Shown one piece after another: positions 12,880 through 24,599 of a DNA stretch of 64,000 nucleotides (its first letter is position 1; every line of letters starts with the position of its first letter). Below the pieces are notes generated by a model. The model did not search any database. It had not been told where the DNA came from and worked only from the letters and a program-made list of their open reading frames with translations. Position numbers and translations under genes: made by a program. The DNA comes from Gnetum montanum. Its lineage: Eukaryota > Streptophyta > Gnetopsida > Gnetales > Gnetaceae. The DNA lies in contig MNCI01013916.1 in the NCBI GenBank assembly GCA_015680685.1, positions 210,111-274,110 of the forward strand. Direction: 5' to 3'.

Positions 12880-14045
12880 TTCCATCAAGCCAAGGAGGCA
12901 ACCATAGAGGAGATTGAATCCAAAACTTAAGCAAGTTGTCAAGGATGAATTTGAACAACTTATTAAGGGAGGATTCATCTATCCTCTAGCTAACAGTGAA
13001 TAGATAAGCATGCTCATCATTGTACCAAAGAAAAGAGAGAATTGAAGAGTCTGTATAGACTTTTGATTGTTAAATATGACACCAATTAAGAATCAATTTT
13101 CATTATCATTTGTGAACCAATTATTAGAAACTATTATAGGGCATAACTACTATAGTTTTTTGGATGATTATAGTGGATATAAAAAAATCTATATAACACT
13201 AGAAGATTAGGCGAACATGACATTCACAAGTCCCTAGGGGACTTTCACATATAAAAAGATGTCCTTTGTCCTATGTAATGCTCCTACAACCTTTAAATGG
13301 ATGGTACATAGAATTTTTTAGTAGAAAATTAGTATTGGTATGGAGTTCTTCATGGATGAATTCTCCACCTATGGTACCAACTTTGAGAAAGTCTTAAACC
13401 ATCTAGAGTAGGTGTTGAAGTGCTGTGTAGAGGCAAACTTACAACTCAATTAGTAGAGAAACCACTTGATGGTTCAAGAAGACATTGTTTTGAAGAATCG
13501 AATATTTAGAAAAGGGATTAAGGTTGACCTAGAGAACATAAAAGTTATTCAAGGAATCACCAAACAACCTTAAACTCTAAAAGATATGAGGTCATTACTT
13601 GGACATAGTAGTTACTATAGGCACTTTATTAAGCAGTTGTCTAAGATTGCTAAATCGCTGGTTGAGCTTATAAGGAAGGATGCACCTTTTAACTATACCA
13701 AGAAATACGAACAAGCATTCCAATAGTTAGAGTAAAAGCTTGTAGAAACAAATATCCTACATGCCTTAGCTTAATCTAGACCATTTCACATAATGATGGA
13801 TGCATTCAACTATGCATTAGAGGTAGTGCTTACATAATTCAATGATCAGAAACATCCATGTTACATCCATTATGTAAGCAAAAGAATTATGGATGCACAA
13901 CTAAATTATACCATCACTAAGAAATAGCTCATGATGATGGTATATGCCTTGGAGACATTTAGGCACTATGTGCTTGGATATCAAATCTTTGTGCATTTAG
14001 ATTATAGAGCTATCTTTTTCCTTATGAACAAGCTAGTAGTAAGTT
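12880..14045 (+). pseudogene. pol: Reverse transcriptase-RNase H of the same decayed gypsy element
   Basis: One frame reads through the whole RT with only substitution-type stops, almost all TAG: the entry block with V-P-K-K near 13,020, a Y-S-G-Y motif near 13,165, the C-N-A-P-T-T-F block near 13,280, and the catalytic site as F-M-D-E at 13,349-13,360. The second catalytic Asp is replaced by Glu, so this copy could not polymerise. RNase H follows, including a D-A-F and a late L-D-Y-R-A block, and breaks off at about 14,045 before the domain is complete. Integrase is absent. The style resembles Athila/Tat-type gypsy RT. It is much more decayed than the Tat-like elements to the right. Confidence 0.85.
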
Positions 14046-14049
14046 CTCA

Positions 14050-15460
14050 TTATTGATTGAGAACTTAGAAGAGGGGTTGAATAAGTTCCCTATTTAAAAT
14101 TGAACCAACCATATGAACACACCAAATTATATATGGTCTCCAACTTGGGTACGTCCACACTCAAAGGGTAGAATTCATGAACACCTTTAGACTTTGTTTC
14201 TTAAAAATTATGATTTAAAGAACACCAACCCTATACAAGCTTTGAGCTCTACTCTAGAGTATTTTGTTGTTGTGAAACCACTCAACCCCACAAGGTCCCA
14301 ACAAGCTTAGAATGTGGTTTCAAGGATTCCACAACCTTTACAAAATTTAGCTCCATTCTAGAGTGTTTTGATGCTACAAAACCACTCAATATTGTAGGCT
14401 CTTGACAAGCTCAATAAGAATGTATTCTTGTAAGAAGCACATTAACCCTACAAGGCTAAAAGAAAGAAAGAAAAGAATAAGGAAAGAATGTAACTAAATT
14501 TACAAGTAATTGTACTTGAAGCTAAATACAAATTATAATAAAGAAAATAATGTTACAATGAGAATTAAGAATAGAATTTCATTGAATAGACAATGATAGA
14601 TATTTTTTTTGAATAGTGCTTACAAAATTTCTAAGAATTTGACATCATCTTATAGCCTCAGAGTTTTTGAAAACTCCTTAAAATTCATGCAATATCTACC
14701 AAATAGCTAGTGTAGCTGTCTACTTCAAAGTTGGGACATCTAAGTGAGATTGGTCTTAATTTAGGAGAGATGTCTATCTAGTAGGTGGGATGTCTACTAT
14801 TTGAGATAGATGTATGTTGTTTTCCCAAGACGTTTCCTCAACTTTTAAAGTTTGACTTCTAAGGCTTTCTCCTTTCAATTTGCCTTATTTTTTTTCCTCG
14901 AAGCATCTTCATTTGACTTGTAAACTCCATCTTCATTCATGCTCTCATCTTGTCCATGTAGTCTTTATTTCAACATCTTGATGTGGATCGTGTTTCCTTG
15001 AGTTCTCAAGTCTTATTATGGAGTTCTTATTTATGTTTTGCAAAATCATTATCCACCACAAACATTTTATATTCCCCATTTTCCTTAAGGTTTTGACATA
15101 CCAAAAGGTCAACAATCTCGCCCTTTTTTATGATGTCCAAAACATGAGAAAATGGATTAGTGCATATTATGGAAAATACATCAAATAATATTAAATGTTA
15201 AACAATAAAAAAAATTAAGATGTATAAATTCCAATGGCATCTAAGGGTATCACTAAGATAAGAATATAAGGGTTCAAGATAATAGGTTCACCATAAGAAG
15301 GAAAGACTAATCAAGATAAGATATCTTCATAAACTATCCAAGGGCTAACCTGTCTCTTTAACATTGCTAATGAATCCATATACAAAAAACATGAAGTTCA
15401 CAAATATTTATTCATACTCTCCATAGATAAGCACATCACATATAGGAGCCATAATATGCT
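14050..15460. other. Non-coding DNA, possibly LTR-derived
   Basis: Right after the RT-RNase H break the sequence becomes non-coding and AT-rich, with repeated phrases such as ACCACTCAA and TTCTAGAGT around 14,250-14,400. This resembles an LTR or untranslated region, but no paired copy or terminal motif was found in the window. I can support no gene here. Confidence 0.4.
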
Positions 15461-15464
15461 ATCA

Positions 15465-16870
15465 TTATCCATAAAAATCCATAATGTACAAGTGCATACA
15501 TTCCACAAATATCCAAAATTCTCCTCCTTTTTGGAAATCATCCAAAAGGAGGGACCAACAAAGGATCCTAATTACTAATCTTGATAGCCTCATTGGACTT
15601 ATCATTAGAAGTAGTAGTTGCAAGAGAAGGCATGTAGGTCTCGTCCTCATTATCATCATTACTAGGGTTACCATTGGTGCTAGAGATGTGTTGCTCATTA
15701 TCATTGTTGGAAGAAGGAACATAGACTAAAGTCCTTCTAGGATGAAGTTTTACCTAAAATTGGGTAGGGCAATGAGATGAGGGCTACTGAGAAGATGAGG
15801 AAGTGCCCTTCCTCCAATAAGTGATGTGCTCCACTAGTCTCATATGATAAGAAGGCCCAAAAATGCTCTACATGTCCTAGTGCTCAAAATTCTATGGAGC
15901 ATTACCATGAGGATGAGAATTGGATCTAGGCTACATAGGATTAGGAATCTTCCCCTAGACTTGTGTAGGTGGTGCATCAAGCTCCTTAAAATTAGATGCA
16001 TTTCTCAAGTCATATGCCTAGGAAGGCCTAGTAGTTGCTAAGTGTCTAGTTGGGGCTGGATAGTCATCCTCATCATTTGATATGGAAGGAGTAGTGATAT
16101 CCTCAAATTGCTACCTATTTGGAGGAAGATGTACTCTACCTGCATCCATTTTATTCTGAAGGTAAGAGAGATTCCTACCAATCATCATAATAGCATGAGC
16201 AAAGTGCTTGAGAAACTTCTTAAGAGAGGATCTCATCTGGGCATCAACTGATTTGGACCTCCTCAATTGAGAAGAGGGTTGGGATGGTGATGCAAATCCC
16301 TTCTTTCTTGATTTTTATGGCCTAGTGTTGGGTTCTACTACTTAGCATGGGTGGAGCTCCTTTTTTTTTGAATACTCACCAAGGCTCCTCTTATTTTTAA
16401 GCAAAGGCATATCAAGAATGGAGACACCTCTCTGATGGATCAGCAAACTAATGAGGTGAGGATGCCCATAGATTCTTTCCTTGGTAAACAGACCCAACAT
16501 GTCTTGGTAAAGAATATGACCCAAATACAAAGTTTTTTCATTGATAAGAAAATAAAGAATAAATGCTTAGGCTCACAATAAATAGTGATAACTTCTCCCT
16601 TTTACAATAATATTGTATAAAATAATTAGAAAGAGGATGGAAGCATTTGAAGCCATCTAACTCCTAAGAATTTTCCCATTACATAGAGACATAGATTGCC
16701 CAAACAAAGCATCACAAAACTTATCTTGGAAAATATGAATCACATCATTCATGAAAATATTAGTCATGGAATGAATGGTGACCTTGTTAACATTAGCACT
16801 AGATATTCCAAGAAATGCATTTACTAGTTGAAAAGAAACCTGAAACAACATCCCCTTAATCATGGAAGTA
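15465..16870 (-). pseudogene. Minus-strand transposon-associated ORF remnant
   Basis: Reading leftward from 16,863, one degraded coding region can be followed through 16,342-16,530 and on to about 15,470, with mostly TAG stops. The part at 16,350-16,620 carries a Y-L-G-H-I-L-Y motif and a P-H-L-I-S-L-L block. This resembles, from memory, the family annotated as putative plant transposon protein that accompanies some gypsy-like elements. It is followed by a basic/Ser-rich, low-complexity tail. I infer an accessory ORF of a retroelement, antisense to the RT at 12.9-14.0 kb. The family assignment is tentative. Confidence 0.45.
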
Positions 16871-16929
16871 CAAGCTCAAACAAAAGCATTTACAATGAAA
16901 ATATTGCTATAAAATTCTCTTATGAGAAT

Positions 16930-17765
16930 TTTAGGCTTACAAAAATTCATAGAAATAAATGAAACCCAGTTTAACACTTAAAAGAATTCCATTAACTCTT
17001 TGATGAGTGGCGAGGTACCCCTATGCTCAACCATACGAATATGAGCATTTCACGCACAATCTAGTCAAATTCCAAGAACTAAGTGCTTATGCGCCCTTGT
17101 GGAGCAAGGATGGGTTGGTTGATCATTGTCTTTCCAAGCTTACCTGTATGTCACAATTGTATGATTAAGTAAGCTTGAGGCATATGATTTTTATAGCTTT
17201 TATGTTTTTGTCCTGCGATAGTAGGCAAGGAGAGAGGTAACTAAGTGACCAATTTAACTTAACTACTTATTAACTAAGTTCTAACTAATCCTAACACCAG
17301 CATCCATTTCCACTTTCTGTACACATCTTGAACCCATGCAACATTGTTGGGATTACCAAATGCTAATCATTACTAGGTTACCAAGTGTTACTCGCATGCT
17401 TGAAGCGGTTGTGCTTGTGTAATTTAACGATTTTCTTAATTGATAAAAATGAATTGTTGTGCTAATAACAGAAATGTAAAGTGCATAAAATAAAATAAAT
17501 GCATAAGAAAATAAAATAAAGGAAATGTGTAAGAAAAAAAATCTCAAGTGCTACAAGGATGAATTGAAGAGCTCATCTTTATTGTCATACACAAGGTATG
17601 CTCAGGTACATAATGCTCGAATAAAGATCTGTCCACACTTAGACCTCCTACTGTGGGCACTTGGAAAATACTCTAACTTTCAAACAGACTACAAGAGTTT
17701 CACTACTTGATTGCTAAAAGACTTTTTGCCAATTGTGCACCTGGGCATTGTATTTATAGGCTTGG
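16930..17765. other. Non-coding DNA with an LTR-promoter-like TATA box
   Basis: No coding signal is visible. TATTTATAGG at about 17,750-17,760, followed by a GC-richer start, resembles the core promoter seen in the Tat-like LTRs of this window. No paired LTR or terminal repeat was found, so a solo or fragmentary LTR is only a suggestion. Confidence 0.35.
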
Positions 17766-17821
17766 GAGCAACTACTTTAATAATTAAAGTAACGACTCTA
17801 ATAATTAGAATAATTGCTAAA

Positions 17822-18005
17822 GTAACCACTGTAATAATTAGAATAACTACTAGAGTAACTGCTAGAGTAACCACTTTAATAATTAGAGTAACTACTAGAG
17901 TAACCGCTAGAGTAACCACTCTAATAATTAGAATAACTAATAAAGTAATTGCTAGAGTAACCATTCTAATAATTAGAGTAGCTGCTAGAGTAACCACTCT
18001 CATCA
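17822..18005. repeat. 45-bp minisatellite, about four copies
   Basis: Units begin with GTAACCACT at 17,822, 17,867, 17,912 and 17,957, exactly 45 bp apart. A last shortened unit (33 bp spacing) begins at 17,990, and more degenerate copies extend left to about 17,770. Each unit also holds an inner repeat of TAGAGTAAC. Because unit length is a multiple of three, long ORFs appear on both strands here; these are not genes. Confidence 0.93.
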
Positions 18006-18221
18006 TACCCCCACGAAAGAATGAAAAATCATCCTTGAGTTCCTTACAAAATATTGGGAAGGTATGGGATTATTAACTAATTGACAACTGATGGTGGAAT
18101 AGGATGATAGACTCAACATGCCAAGTGAACGGATCAATAAGCATATTAAAACATTAGTTTTCATGACCATTATGGTGAACACTCATACATAAATGACATT
18201 CAAGCCTTTATTTGGTAGTTT

Positions 18222-18244
18222 GAAGAGAGAGAGAGAGAGAGAGA
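18222..18244. repeat. (GA)n microsatellite
   Basis: About eleven GA dinucleotides in a row. Neighbouring DNA (18,010-18,700) shows no gene. Confidence 0.95.
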
Positions 18245-18709
18245 ACAAAGATGAAGCGTGTTGCCACCAATGTTGAGATTGCACCTTCTATTGTTTATCC
18301 ATAGCAATGTCATCAGACTTTCTCCTTTCCTAAATGATCTAGTTCTAATCCATCTTGAGTGCTTCCTCCAAGCCAATTCTATTATTTTTATGATTTCCAT
18401 CTGCACACACAACACAATCACAAATGAGCAAGGATAGATAAACCACAATGCAGTTGATACCTTGCCTCGATATGAGGTGCATTAGCTAAGTTGTGATTAT
18501 GGTAGAAACTGGTTCGGAGATTTATCATTGGTGAATACCCAAGGTGTAGGGGTTAGGTGAATAGGAAAATGGAAAAAATTGAAAAATTGTGTCAGGGCCC
18601 CACAACTAAGAGCAAACCTTCGATAGCTATAATATGGAAAAATATGAGGAACAAGAAAGATGGGAAAAATAACAACGGTAATGCCAATAAAATGGATGTT
18701 GTGACGTTC

Positions 18710-19902
18710 GAAAACATCAGTGGCTAGAACATTGAGAAGTCACCAGGTGTGCAGCCTAACCCCAAATTCATGAGAGGGCTATGCTGGAGAAAATGGAAAC
18801 GAGGTGCCCTGAATGGTCTTGTCGATCAGACAGGGACTTACATGGTGTTAAAATGAGTGTGTGCAAAAAGGGTTTATACTATGTTATGTGTGGGCATCAA
18901 GTCTAGGAATACTAAAGCATAGCAGGGTGTCTTGGCCTGAGAACTGTGATGTGAACATGCAAATATGTTTGAAAAATGAGAAAATACAAGTGTTACGCTG
19001 AATGTTAAAGAGAAATGCAATAGAGTTTGAGAATAGTAGTGTAGCACTCCAAAAGAGGAAGCGTAGCTAATTCACAAAGGGTCTTAAAAGGTACACAATG
19101 TACAATAGGCACAGTGGGAGCGTAGTCCTAGCCTTGGTGGTTTCGGGCCATGAAGTTTGGTGCTCACTATGATGAACTATGCCTACTTGGTTGGTAGCCA
19201 CGGTGTACTATGCAATGTTGTATAGGGCTACAATAGGGCTACAGTGTACCATGTGGTGTAGCTGTGCCTCTTTGCTGGTGTAGTGTGCTCTAGGTCTCGT
19301 TCACCCATGGAGCTAAATACCAGGATGCCAAAGCACCAAATGCCAAATGGAAGTGCCAACTACCTTGCTAGTGAAGAAATGAAAGCCTTCCCTCTTCTCC
19401 CTTCTTCCTCCTTTTTCTTTTTTTTTGAAACATTAGGGTGTGGGGGGATTTATAGGGCTAGGGTTAGCCCAAAATGTAGATTAGGTGCCACGTGGAAGTG
19501 TGGTGGGTGGGACCACACTCATCCCATGTTATGTGCAGGACACAAGATGTTGGCTGCAATGTTGGACAAGGTGCTACGCTACAGTAGATAGGGTGCTACA
19601 CTATAGTAGATGGTGTGCTATGCTGTAGTAGACATGGGTGGTACACTGTAGTAGACATGGTTGCTATGTTGTACATATGATGCTACACTATGTAGCGTGA
19701 TAGGGTGCTACATTGTGCTATGCTACACAACGTAAAAGGATACTACACTACACTACACTATGTAGCGTAACAGGGTGCTACGCTACGCCACACTACGTAG
19801 CGTAACAGGGTGCTATGCTATGCAGCGTAACATGTGAATCATTTTGACACTTAGCCAAATTTGCAATCAAGATTCCAAGATCCAAAATTTTGTGATGTTT
19901 CA
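18710..19902 (-). mobile_element. LTR of Tat-like element 0 (3' LTR, minus strand)
   Basis: Read on the minus strand it starts TGAAACATCACA at 19,902 and ends in CGTCACA at 18,710, about 1.19 kb. Its sequence matches, in order, the LTRs of element 2 and the end of the LTRs of element 1. These matches include the promoter block (minus-strand TATAAAT at 19,448-19,454), the GGCATT-rich stretch and the conserved final 150 bp. A minus-strand polypurine tract abuts its start, so this is the element's 3' LTR. It carries an internal array of TAGCGTA palindromes (19,560-19,835). Confidence 0.88.
19560..19835. repeat. Array of short TAGCGTA palindromes within LTR 0
   Basis: Successive blocks such as GGTGCTACGCTAC, CTACGTAGCGTAACAGGG and TATGTAGCGTGATAGGG follow each other at roughly 25-65 bp spacing. 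Each is made of TACGCTA and its complement TAGCGTA around a short loop, so each can fold into a hairpin. They retain CpG in a CpG-poor setting. They lie in the upstream (U3) half of the LTR in its own orientation. Related palindromes occur in element 1. Confidence 0.8.
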
Positions 19903-19920
19903 ATGACCCCTCTTTGTTGA
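19903..19920 (-). promoter_or_regulatory. Polypurine tract of element 0
   Basis: On the minus strand this reads CAACAAAGAGGGGTCAT directly before the LTR start. The same sequence (AACAAAGAGGGG) precedes the LTR at 57,487, and a variant precedes the LTR at 50,645. It would prime plus-strand DNA synthesis. Confidence 0.85.
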
Positions 19921-21794
19921 CATCTGGAGGAATGGCCCAAGAGATGTCGACAAAGAATAACAAAACACCACAGTAGACATGTCACCAACATCACTCGTCG
20001 GCACAAGATGAGGTGTCATTTTACCATGCTCAAGAGTGATATGGAAATAAGGTTATGCTAAGGGACAAAGGGGTATAGGCAATGCTAGAGATATTAAATT
20101 TGAACTATGGGAATGAAATGCAAATAGTGGATCATGGTGTAAGATGCAAATTCAGCATGGCTAACAATGACCATGACATGAAGTGGTTTGCCCCTAAAAT
20201 GTTGACCTCTCATCAGAGTGCTTATGAGAGAGTTAAATTTGATCCAAAGATAGGCCAATTGCAAAGCTATAGCATTGTCAATTTTCTTGGGGATGTGTTT
20301 TTCCCCATTCTCTTTTTTTTTGTGTTATGACGTGAACCTTCTTTGGGTTTGCCTTACTACTAAATGTTAGTTGCAAGTTAGCCATAAAGAAGATGGGCTT
20401 TGTTTTGATGCATCCACATCGCATCTATAGGATAGATTCTTCCTCCCATGGATGATTCGTGTTGCATTTACTTAGGCTTTAACCATGCAACAAAGGCTTC
20501 CCATAGGACGAGTTATATTACATCAACCATAGGTTCTATAGTTGATGTGAAGAGAATGCCATGTGCATCATAGTATGTATGCATCTGAGAGATGTATAAT
20601 CATGAGTATGTGGGAGATGAGAGGATATTAGAATAATGAAGTGAATGTGCATAGGTTGTAATAAGGATGAGGGGGGAGGTACACTCTTGAGTGGCTCAAC
20701 TAGTCCAATCATGCACATCAGAATAATGTGGTGACTTGCTGCTGCGATGAGATGCATCTCTACACAACTACTTCTAAGGCTTCGTCTTGCAAACACAACT
20801 CAGAGAAGATAAGAAAATCACAAAATGTGACATTCAAATGCAAATGTTAGATGTGAAAATGTTGTATGTGCTAGATGCAAAAATGTTGCAAATGTGTCAA
20901 ATGTTGTACTAGTTGCAAGTGCTCAGGAAGCTAATGAAGGTGCCAAGGTGATGATGCTATGAGTCCTCTAAAAGGCACACTAACAGTAAGTGCTCTAAAA
21001 GATCACCAGAATGATGAGAGGTGATGATGCTATGAGTACTCCCAAGATTTTCACCAATGGCAAGTGCTTGAACAGATCAGTAACATGCTAGGTTAATGTC
21101 CTGGTAGACTATGAACCTAGTTTAAGGTCCTGGTAGACCATGATGTCCTAGTTTATAGTCCTAACAGACTATTGGATGCTGGTTTAATGTCATAGCAGAC
21201 AGTGGATGTTGTGCCAGTTTAACTTCATGACCCAAGAATGAGCTATTGTGCCAATTTAATGTCATGACTCAAGGACAAGCTATGCCAGTTTATAGTCATA
21301 GCGGACTATCTATGCCAATTTATAGTCATAGCAGTCTAGTGCTTACCTTGCTTGTGTAAGGTGCAATGCTGCATGTGTAGTCATGCTGTGTGCCTGCAAG
21401 ATCCTACAAAAATCAATTAGAAGAAACAACATCAAGTGGCAACTATTGTAAATAGAGTTGAAATGCATGAATGAAAGGAAAGTAGTGCAAAAATTGATAG
21501 TTTTAGGCCGTTTCAAGCTATGGGCTAGTTTAAGGCCTTTTTGAGCCATGTGTTTTTGTAGTTTTATGTTTTTTTTCAAATGCAATGTGTAAACTAAGTT
21601 GACACATGCATAAACAAAGTAGAAATGTGTAAACAAAGAAAAATGTGTGATCTAAGTGAGCAAGAAAAATGTAAACACGTAGGCTAGTGCAATGTAAATG
21701 AATGTAAAAAATGCATGGCAAGTAGAGGCAAAGGGTAGGTAGGCACCTAGCACATTTTTGGCGAAGGAAAAGTCTTCTTCATGTATTTGCCTCC

Positions 21795-21910
21795 TAATTG
21801 GACATGGATTACTTGTTTGAGGCTTGGCTAGGACCTGCTGAAAGGTCCTAGGACCTGTTGAGTTCATCCTTGGGACTCTTTGGTGCTTTGTGTCCTTGCT
21901 ACGCTGTGCA
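21795..21910. repeat. Segment repeated in inverted orientation at 33,197-33,320
   Basis: The text around GGTCCTAGGACCTGTTGAG and TTTGGTGCTTTGTGTCC at 21,838-21,905 recurs as reverse complement at 33,197-33,265. A second matching block (ACTTGTTTGAGGCTTGGCTAG) recurs at 33,285-33,320. The left copy is continuous with element 0's protease-end reading frame. The right copy sits between TAGC-type palindromes just upstream of the 3' LTR segment of element 1. Confidence 0.85.
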
Positions 21911-21914
21911 ACAT

Positions 21915-22911
21915 AAGCAACATAACACTCACATGAAAGCCTCAAAAAATATTCAAGTATCTCCAGAACTTGTTGGCAATAGTCATTCCCATCTTGGCAC
22001 TTCTTCAACTAACAAAATCAGCAAGTTTGCTTTGTTTTTCATCCCCTTGACTATCCCCAAAATTGTCCCTATGCTTAACCTTGCTCGACAAAGCAGGGAA
22101 GACATACTCCTAGAGCATAGGCTCCACTTTGCATCCACTATTGGCATTACTTGTAACAAACATGGTAGTTCATTGGACTTTGGCACATGTAGCTTCAATG
22201 GTATGGTCATAGTATAGCAAGTTTCACATGCAGCATCACACAATAGCATGGCATAGTCATGTTTGCACCCTATGGGACCCAGGAGACGTGGCATCCAAAC
22301 CACATTTTTCTCTCACTCCTAGCTCTATAAATACCCCAGTGAACAATGTTCAAAGTGTTGGATTTTGAATCATTAGCTTTTGAAATCATCTTTCCTGTGG
22401 TTGGCTTTTAAGATTGGTGTTTTGGCATTTTGGCATTGTAGCTCTCTAGCGATTAGCTTTGGCAAGTAGACTGGCAAGCAAAAGGCCCCTGTTAGCAAGT
22501 TGTTGACAGAAGTTCAAGGAGTTGTGATCATACCACTTCATTATAAGCTATGCCTATCCATACTGCACATCATTTGTACACCTTCAGCCAAACAAAGATC
22601 AAATCCTCCAATTTTGGTACGGTGCACTTTCTCACCCAAACCTATTTCATTTTGTTTGGCTATTATTGTATTTTGCATTATTCTCCATTAGTTTACGCTG
22701 GTTGCTTATTGCTTAACTCGTACATAACATCTTTAAAACAAACATTTATAGAAGGTTATTGTACACCAATTAAGTCCATCTTTGATCGACTAGACCATTT
22801 AGGGCACCCTATTTCTATTTACTCCAGCACAGCCCTCACATGGATCTGGGGTTAGGCTGTACACCCAGTGACTTCTCAATGTTCTAGCCACCAACATTTT
22901 TGATCGTTACA
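21915..22911 (+). mobile_element. 5' LTR of element 1 (outer end truncated)
   Basis: It aligns with 33,432-34,415 almost throughout. The core promoter TATAAATA lies at 22,326-22,333. Downstream there is a short GGCATT-rich stretch, as in the other family LTRs. The end ...GTTACA at 22,911 is followed at once by the primer-binding site. The palindrome-rich part seen upstream of the 3' copy (32,536-33,430) is absent here. Confidence 0.85.
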
Positions 22912-22916
22912 GTTTT

Positions 22917-22933
22917 TGGCACTAGAAGGAGGG
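22917..22933 (+). promoter_or_regulatory. Primer-binding site candidate of element 1
   Basis: TGGCACTAGAAGGAGGG starts five bases after the LTR end. The same block follows the LTRs ending at 44,802 and 58,892. Its position and TGG start fit a tRNA primer site. It is not the initiator-Met type, and I cannot name the tRNA with confidence. Confidence 0.6.
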
Positions 22934-23291
22934 CCCTTTGCATCCTTTCTATGTATCACAGGTAATCCTGCATGCTGTCTGTACCCCGTCACCTACTAGC
23001 ATAGACATGACATCCTTGTGGTTGTCTATGCACCGTGTGATGTAGACTGGTGGCAATGATGGTTCCTCTGGAACCCGACAAGAAAAAAGCCTCCAATCAC
23101 TTGTTGTATCGTGAATACTTCATTAACTACACTATGCTACCTGCGTCTTGTGTGGCGTAGCAAACCCCTTGCTATAACAGTCCTACTTAGTGTAGCAGGC
23201 GTAGTAGTGAAGGAAGCTAGCTTCTGACACTCTTGAGTGTACCCAGTTTTAGCCTCTTTCTCTTTTACAATTTTCATTTTTTACAACAAAA

Positions 23292-24330
23292 ATGATTTCC
23301 ACAACTACTTCCATTCCCACTTTGGACCTAGGCATGCCCTACTCTATCCAACATGTGAAAGGTCCCGAGCAACTGCCCAACCCAATGCTGGCATCATGAC
23401 AGTTGCTTAGGCTACAACACCTATCACCCAAGCACTTGGCACATGACGTAGAGCGATATGATTTCCTGTGTGCAAAAGTCTAGGTGAATCTACCCTTAGA
23501 TTGATCAAAACGTGAGGATAACTGTAACTTCAAGTTCCTCCATTTGAATGGGAGGGAATTCATCATTGCTCCTGATGTCACCATCCCATTGATTGAAGTG
23601 TATCAATGGGTCCTAAACCAGTTGATGCAAGTGAGTAGGTCTAGGGAATGGGACACAACATCGCATTATGATGAAGCATTTTAGGATGGGCAAGAAGACT
23701 TAGACTCCAACTTCAAAGGTGATGGCCAAGCCTACACCATGGCTATCCCTTCCACCATGATCTTTTGGTCAAACCCACTTTTCTCTTCTGCCCCCTTCAT
23801 GGTTGTTGCAACCCTACCATAGCCAACACCCTTGTCAACCATGGCCAGCCATCCCGTACCTTCAATGTACCAGCAAGTGGGCCCTTCAACTTCATTTTCA
23901 GCCACCCTCCCTTCCCAATCTGTTCTGACATCGTATCCAATGTCAGTTGCAGCTATGCTACCATACATGCACACTCTACCTACATCACAATGGCATGTAA
24001 GCTTCACTCCTAGTTCCTTGTCTACACCCATCCCACCAACAGTAGCGGACCTAGTCTCAACCACATGGTGGGCACTAGTAGCTTCTCTCCTTACTACGCA
24101 ACCATCTCAGATGTTGCATTACATCCATCACCAAGCATACCAAGTCCTGTAGGTGGTGCAACCAAATACATGGTTAGCCCAATTAAGGGCTATCTCTTCA
24201 CCGATACATCAAGAGATCCACCTACCCTATGCGGGCGGGGAGGTGGTGATCTACGGTGATGAAGCAGCTACCCAAGCCATAAACAACATTGACATGGAGT
24301 AGGGTTTGGAGATAGTAATCTCTAAGAATG
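23292..24330 (+). pseudogene. gag: Gag of element 1, internally deleted and joined to the protease end
   Basis: A plus-strand frame starts with ATG at 23,292 and runs with TAG/TGA stops through a Pro/Ser/Thr-rich segment (23,830-24,150). At about 24,165 it changes abruptly to sequence that matches the end of the protease ORF of elements 2 and 3 (W-L-A-Q-L near 24,175, then a P-I-H-Q-E-I block). The Gag core, zinc knuckle and protease active site found in element 3 are missing. This points to an internal deletion of well over 1 kb. Coding-like sequence continues to about 24,600. Confidence 0.7.
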
Positions 24331-24599
24331 AAGCATTTGTTCATACTAAAACCCCTTGTTTGACTAATGAGCTAGCCAAAAACGCTGACTCAGATAAAGA
24401 AACTATGTGGGCTGAGTTACCTTTTTAGACAGTGGACAATGACATCAAAGAATACCACAACAAAGCCTCTCGGCCATATGCTTTACCTAGCCCACGATGG
24501 GTTAGAAAACAACTATGTAATTAGAGATTACCTCTAATTCAATTTCATAAAGGCTTGGCTTTAACGTTTGCATCTCCTTCTGTCTTAGTTTTAGCATCA

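Larger units (their letters stand above)
19903..21910 (-). mobile_element. Element 0 internal 3' half (pol-less), minus strand
   Basis: On the minus strand this matches the corresponding part of element 2 in order: end of the protease ORF (21,740-21,835, versus 48,680-48,770), the non-coding spacer, arrays of AAACTAGCA-type motif (21,080-21,340 as CTAGTTTA), the conserved TTGTAGGATCTTG stretch, and the 3' untranslated region. No RT, RNase H or integrase lies between protease end and LTR. The 5' part of the element is missing because element 1 begins at about 21,911. Confidence 0.8.

Noticed and set aside
17822-18005. Possible CRISPR-like array of direct repeats and spacers
   Set aside because: Units are contiguous with no unique spacers, and the context is plant nuclear retrotransposon DNA.
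17711-18076. 121-codon plus-strand ORF and 105-codon minus-strand ORF rich in Ile/Thr/Val
   Set aside because: Both are read from the 45-bp minisatellite, whose unit is a multiple of three; opposite strands are open at once and there is no non-repetitive coding signal.
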